A DNA stretch of 5,424 nucleotides from Bacilli bacterium (lineage in GTDB: Bacteria > Bacillota_I > Bacilli_A > RF39 > UBA660), in the NCBI GenBank assembly GCA_024698845.1, contig JAILQR010000004.1, positions 1 to 5,424 of the forward strand, in the 5' to 3' direction. Position 1 is the first letter of the stretch, and each line of letters starts with the position of its first letter. A program made the translations under genes and the position numbers. The notes beneath the pieces are model-generated. The model made no database searches. It worked only from the letters and a program-made list of their open reading frames with translations, and had not been told where the DNA came from. This document shows, piece by piece, positions 5,389 to 5,424 of the stretch.

Positions 5389-5424
5389 TACGAACTGCAT
5401 CTATTTCGATATCTTTACCCTTAC
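5385..5424 (-). repeat. Right arm of the inverted repeat, running to the window end
   Basis: This is the exact reverse complement of 5150-5189, with no mismatch over 40 bases, and it breaks at 5384/5190. It reaches the last base of the window, so the true repeat may be longer. It contains the GH31 stop codon (5386-5388). A foldback or chimeric contig end is the simplest explanation; a genuine long inverted duplication is the alternative. Confidence 0.95.

Noticed and set aside
1..5424. Mycoplasma-type code (TGA as Trp)
   Set aside because: All Trp codons in the predicted genes are TGG and no in-frame TGA occurs, so the standard bacterial code fits.
5150..5424. Terminator or attachment site formed by the 40-bp inverted repeat
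   Set aside because: The loop would be 195 nt, there is no T tract after the right arm, and no recombinase or element boundary is visible. A foldback contig end explains it better.
1..5424. tRNA, rRNA, CRISPR array, insertion sequence or riboswitch
   Set aside because: I looked for conserved RNA signatures, regularly spaced repeats and transposase motifs and saw none. The intergenic gaps are all under 100 bases, too short for most of these.

Overview
The window is strongly AT-rich (by eye under 30% G+C). It uses TAA for every stop and TGG for every Trp, with no in-frame TGA, so it reads with the standard bacterial code. Shine-Dalgarno sites, TATAAT/TTGACA-type promoters and hairpin-plus-U-tract terminators, together with a Bacillus YtqA-type radical SAM protein and a stand-alone DUF402 protein, point to a low-GC Firmicutes relative. 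An uncultured gut-type Bacilli or Erysipelotrichia-like lineage is a reasonable guess. That placement is inference. The odd length and both edges suggest a short draft contig.

Layout. 1-357 (+): the end of a small polytopic membrane protein, probably cut off at its 5' end by the window edge, followed by a probable terminator. 435-992 (+): a DUF402 protein (YgaC/Ntdp-like nucleotide phosphatase superfamily) with its own -10 box and a terminator whose stem starts inside the coding sequence. 1055-1561 and 1563-1970 (+): two unrecognised small proteins, one base apart, forming a coupled unit. They end in a very strong 18-bp hairpin shared with the convergent gene. 1987-2901 (-): a TIGR01212/YtqA-family radical SAM protein. 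2902-2994: a 93-bp divergent control region with two back-to-back promoters and an inverted repeat. 2995-5388 (+): a cytoplasmic family 31 glycoside hydrolase.

How the genes fit together. These look like separate housekeeping and carbohydrate-use transcription units, not one pathway. The only clear couplings are translational (1561/1563), a shared terminator (1949-1988) and a shared divergent promoter region (2902-2994). I found no mobile element, CRISPR array, rRNA or tRNA.

Two points stand out. First, the GH31 enzyme keeps the predicted nucleophile (D341) but differs at three -1 subsite positions that are normally near-invariant: Thr233 for Asp, Glu389 for the acid/base Asp, and Ala448 for His. 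Second, the last 40 bases of the window (5385-5424) are an exact reverse complement of 5150-5189 inside the GH31 gene. This most likely marks a chimeric or foldback contig end, and it means the GH31 stop codon at 5386-5388 may not be genuine. I see no convincing new multi-gene system. The best candidate for something undescribed is the unrecognised gene pair at 1055-1970.
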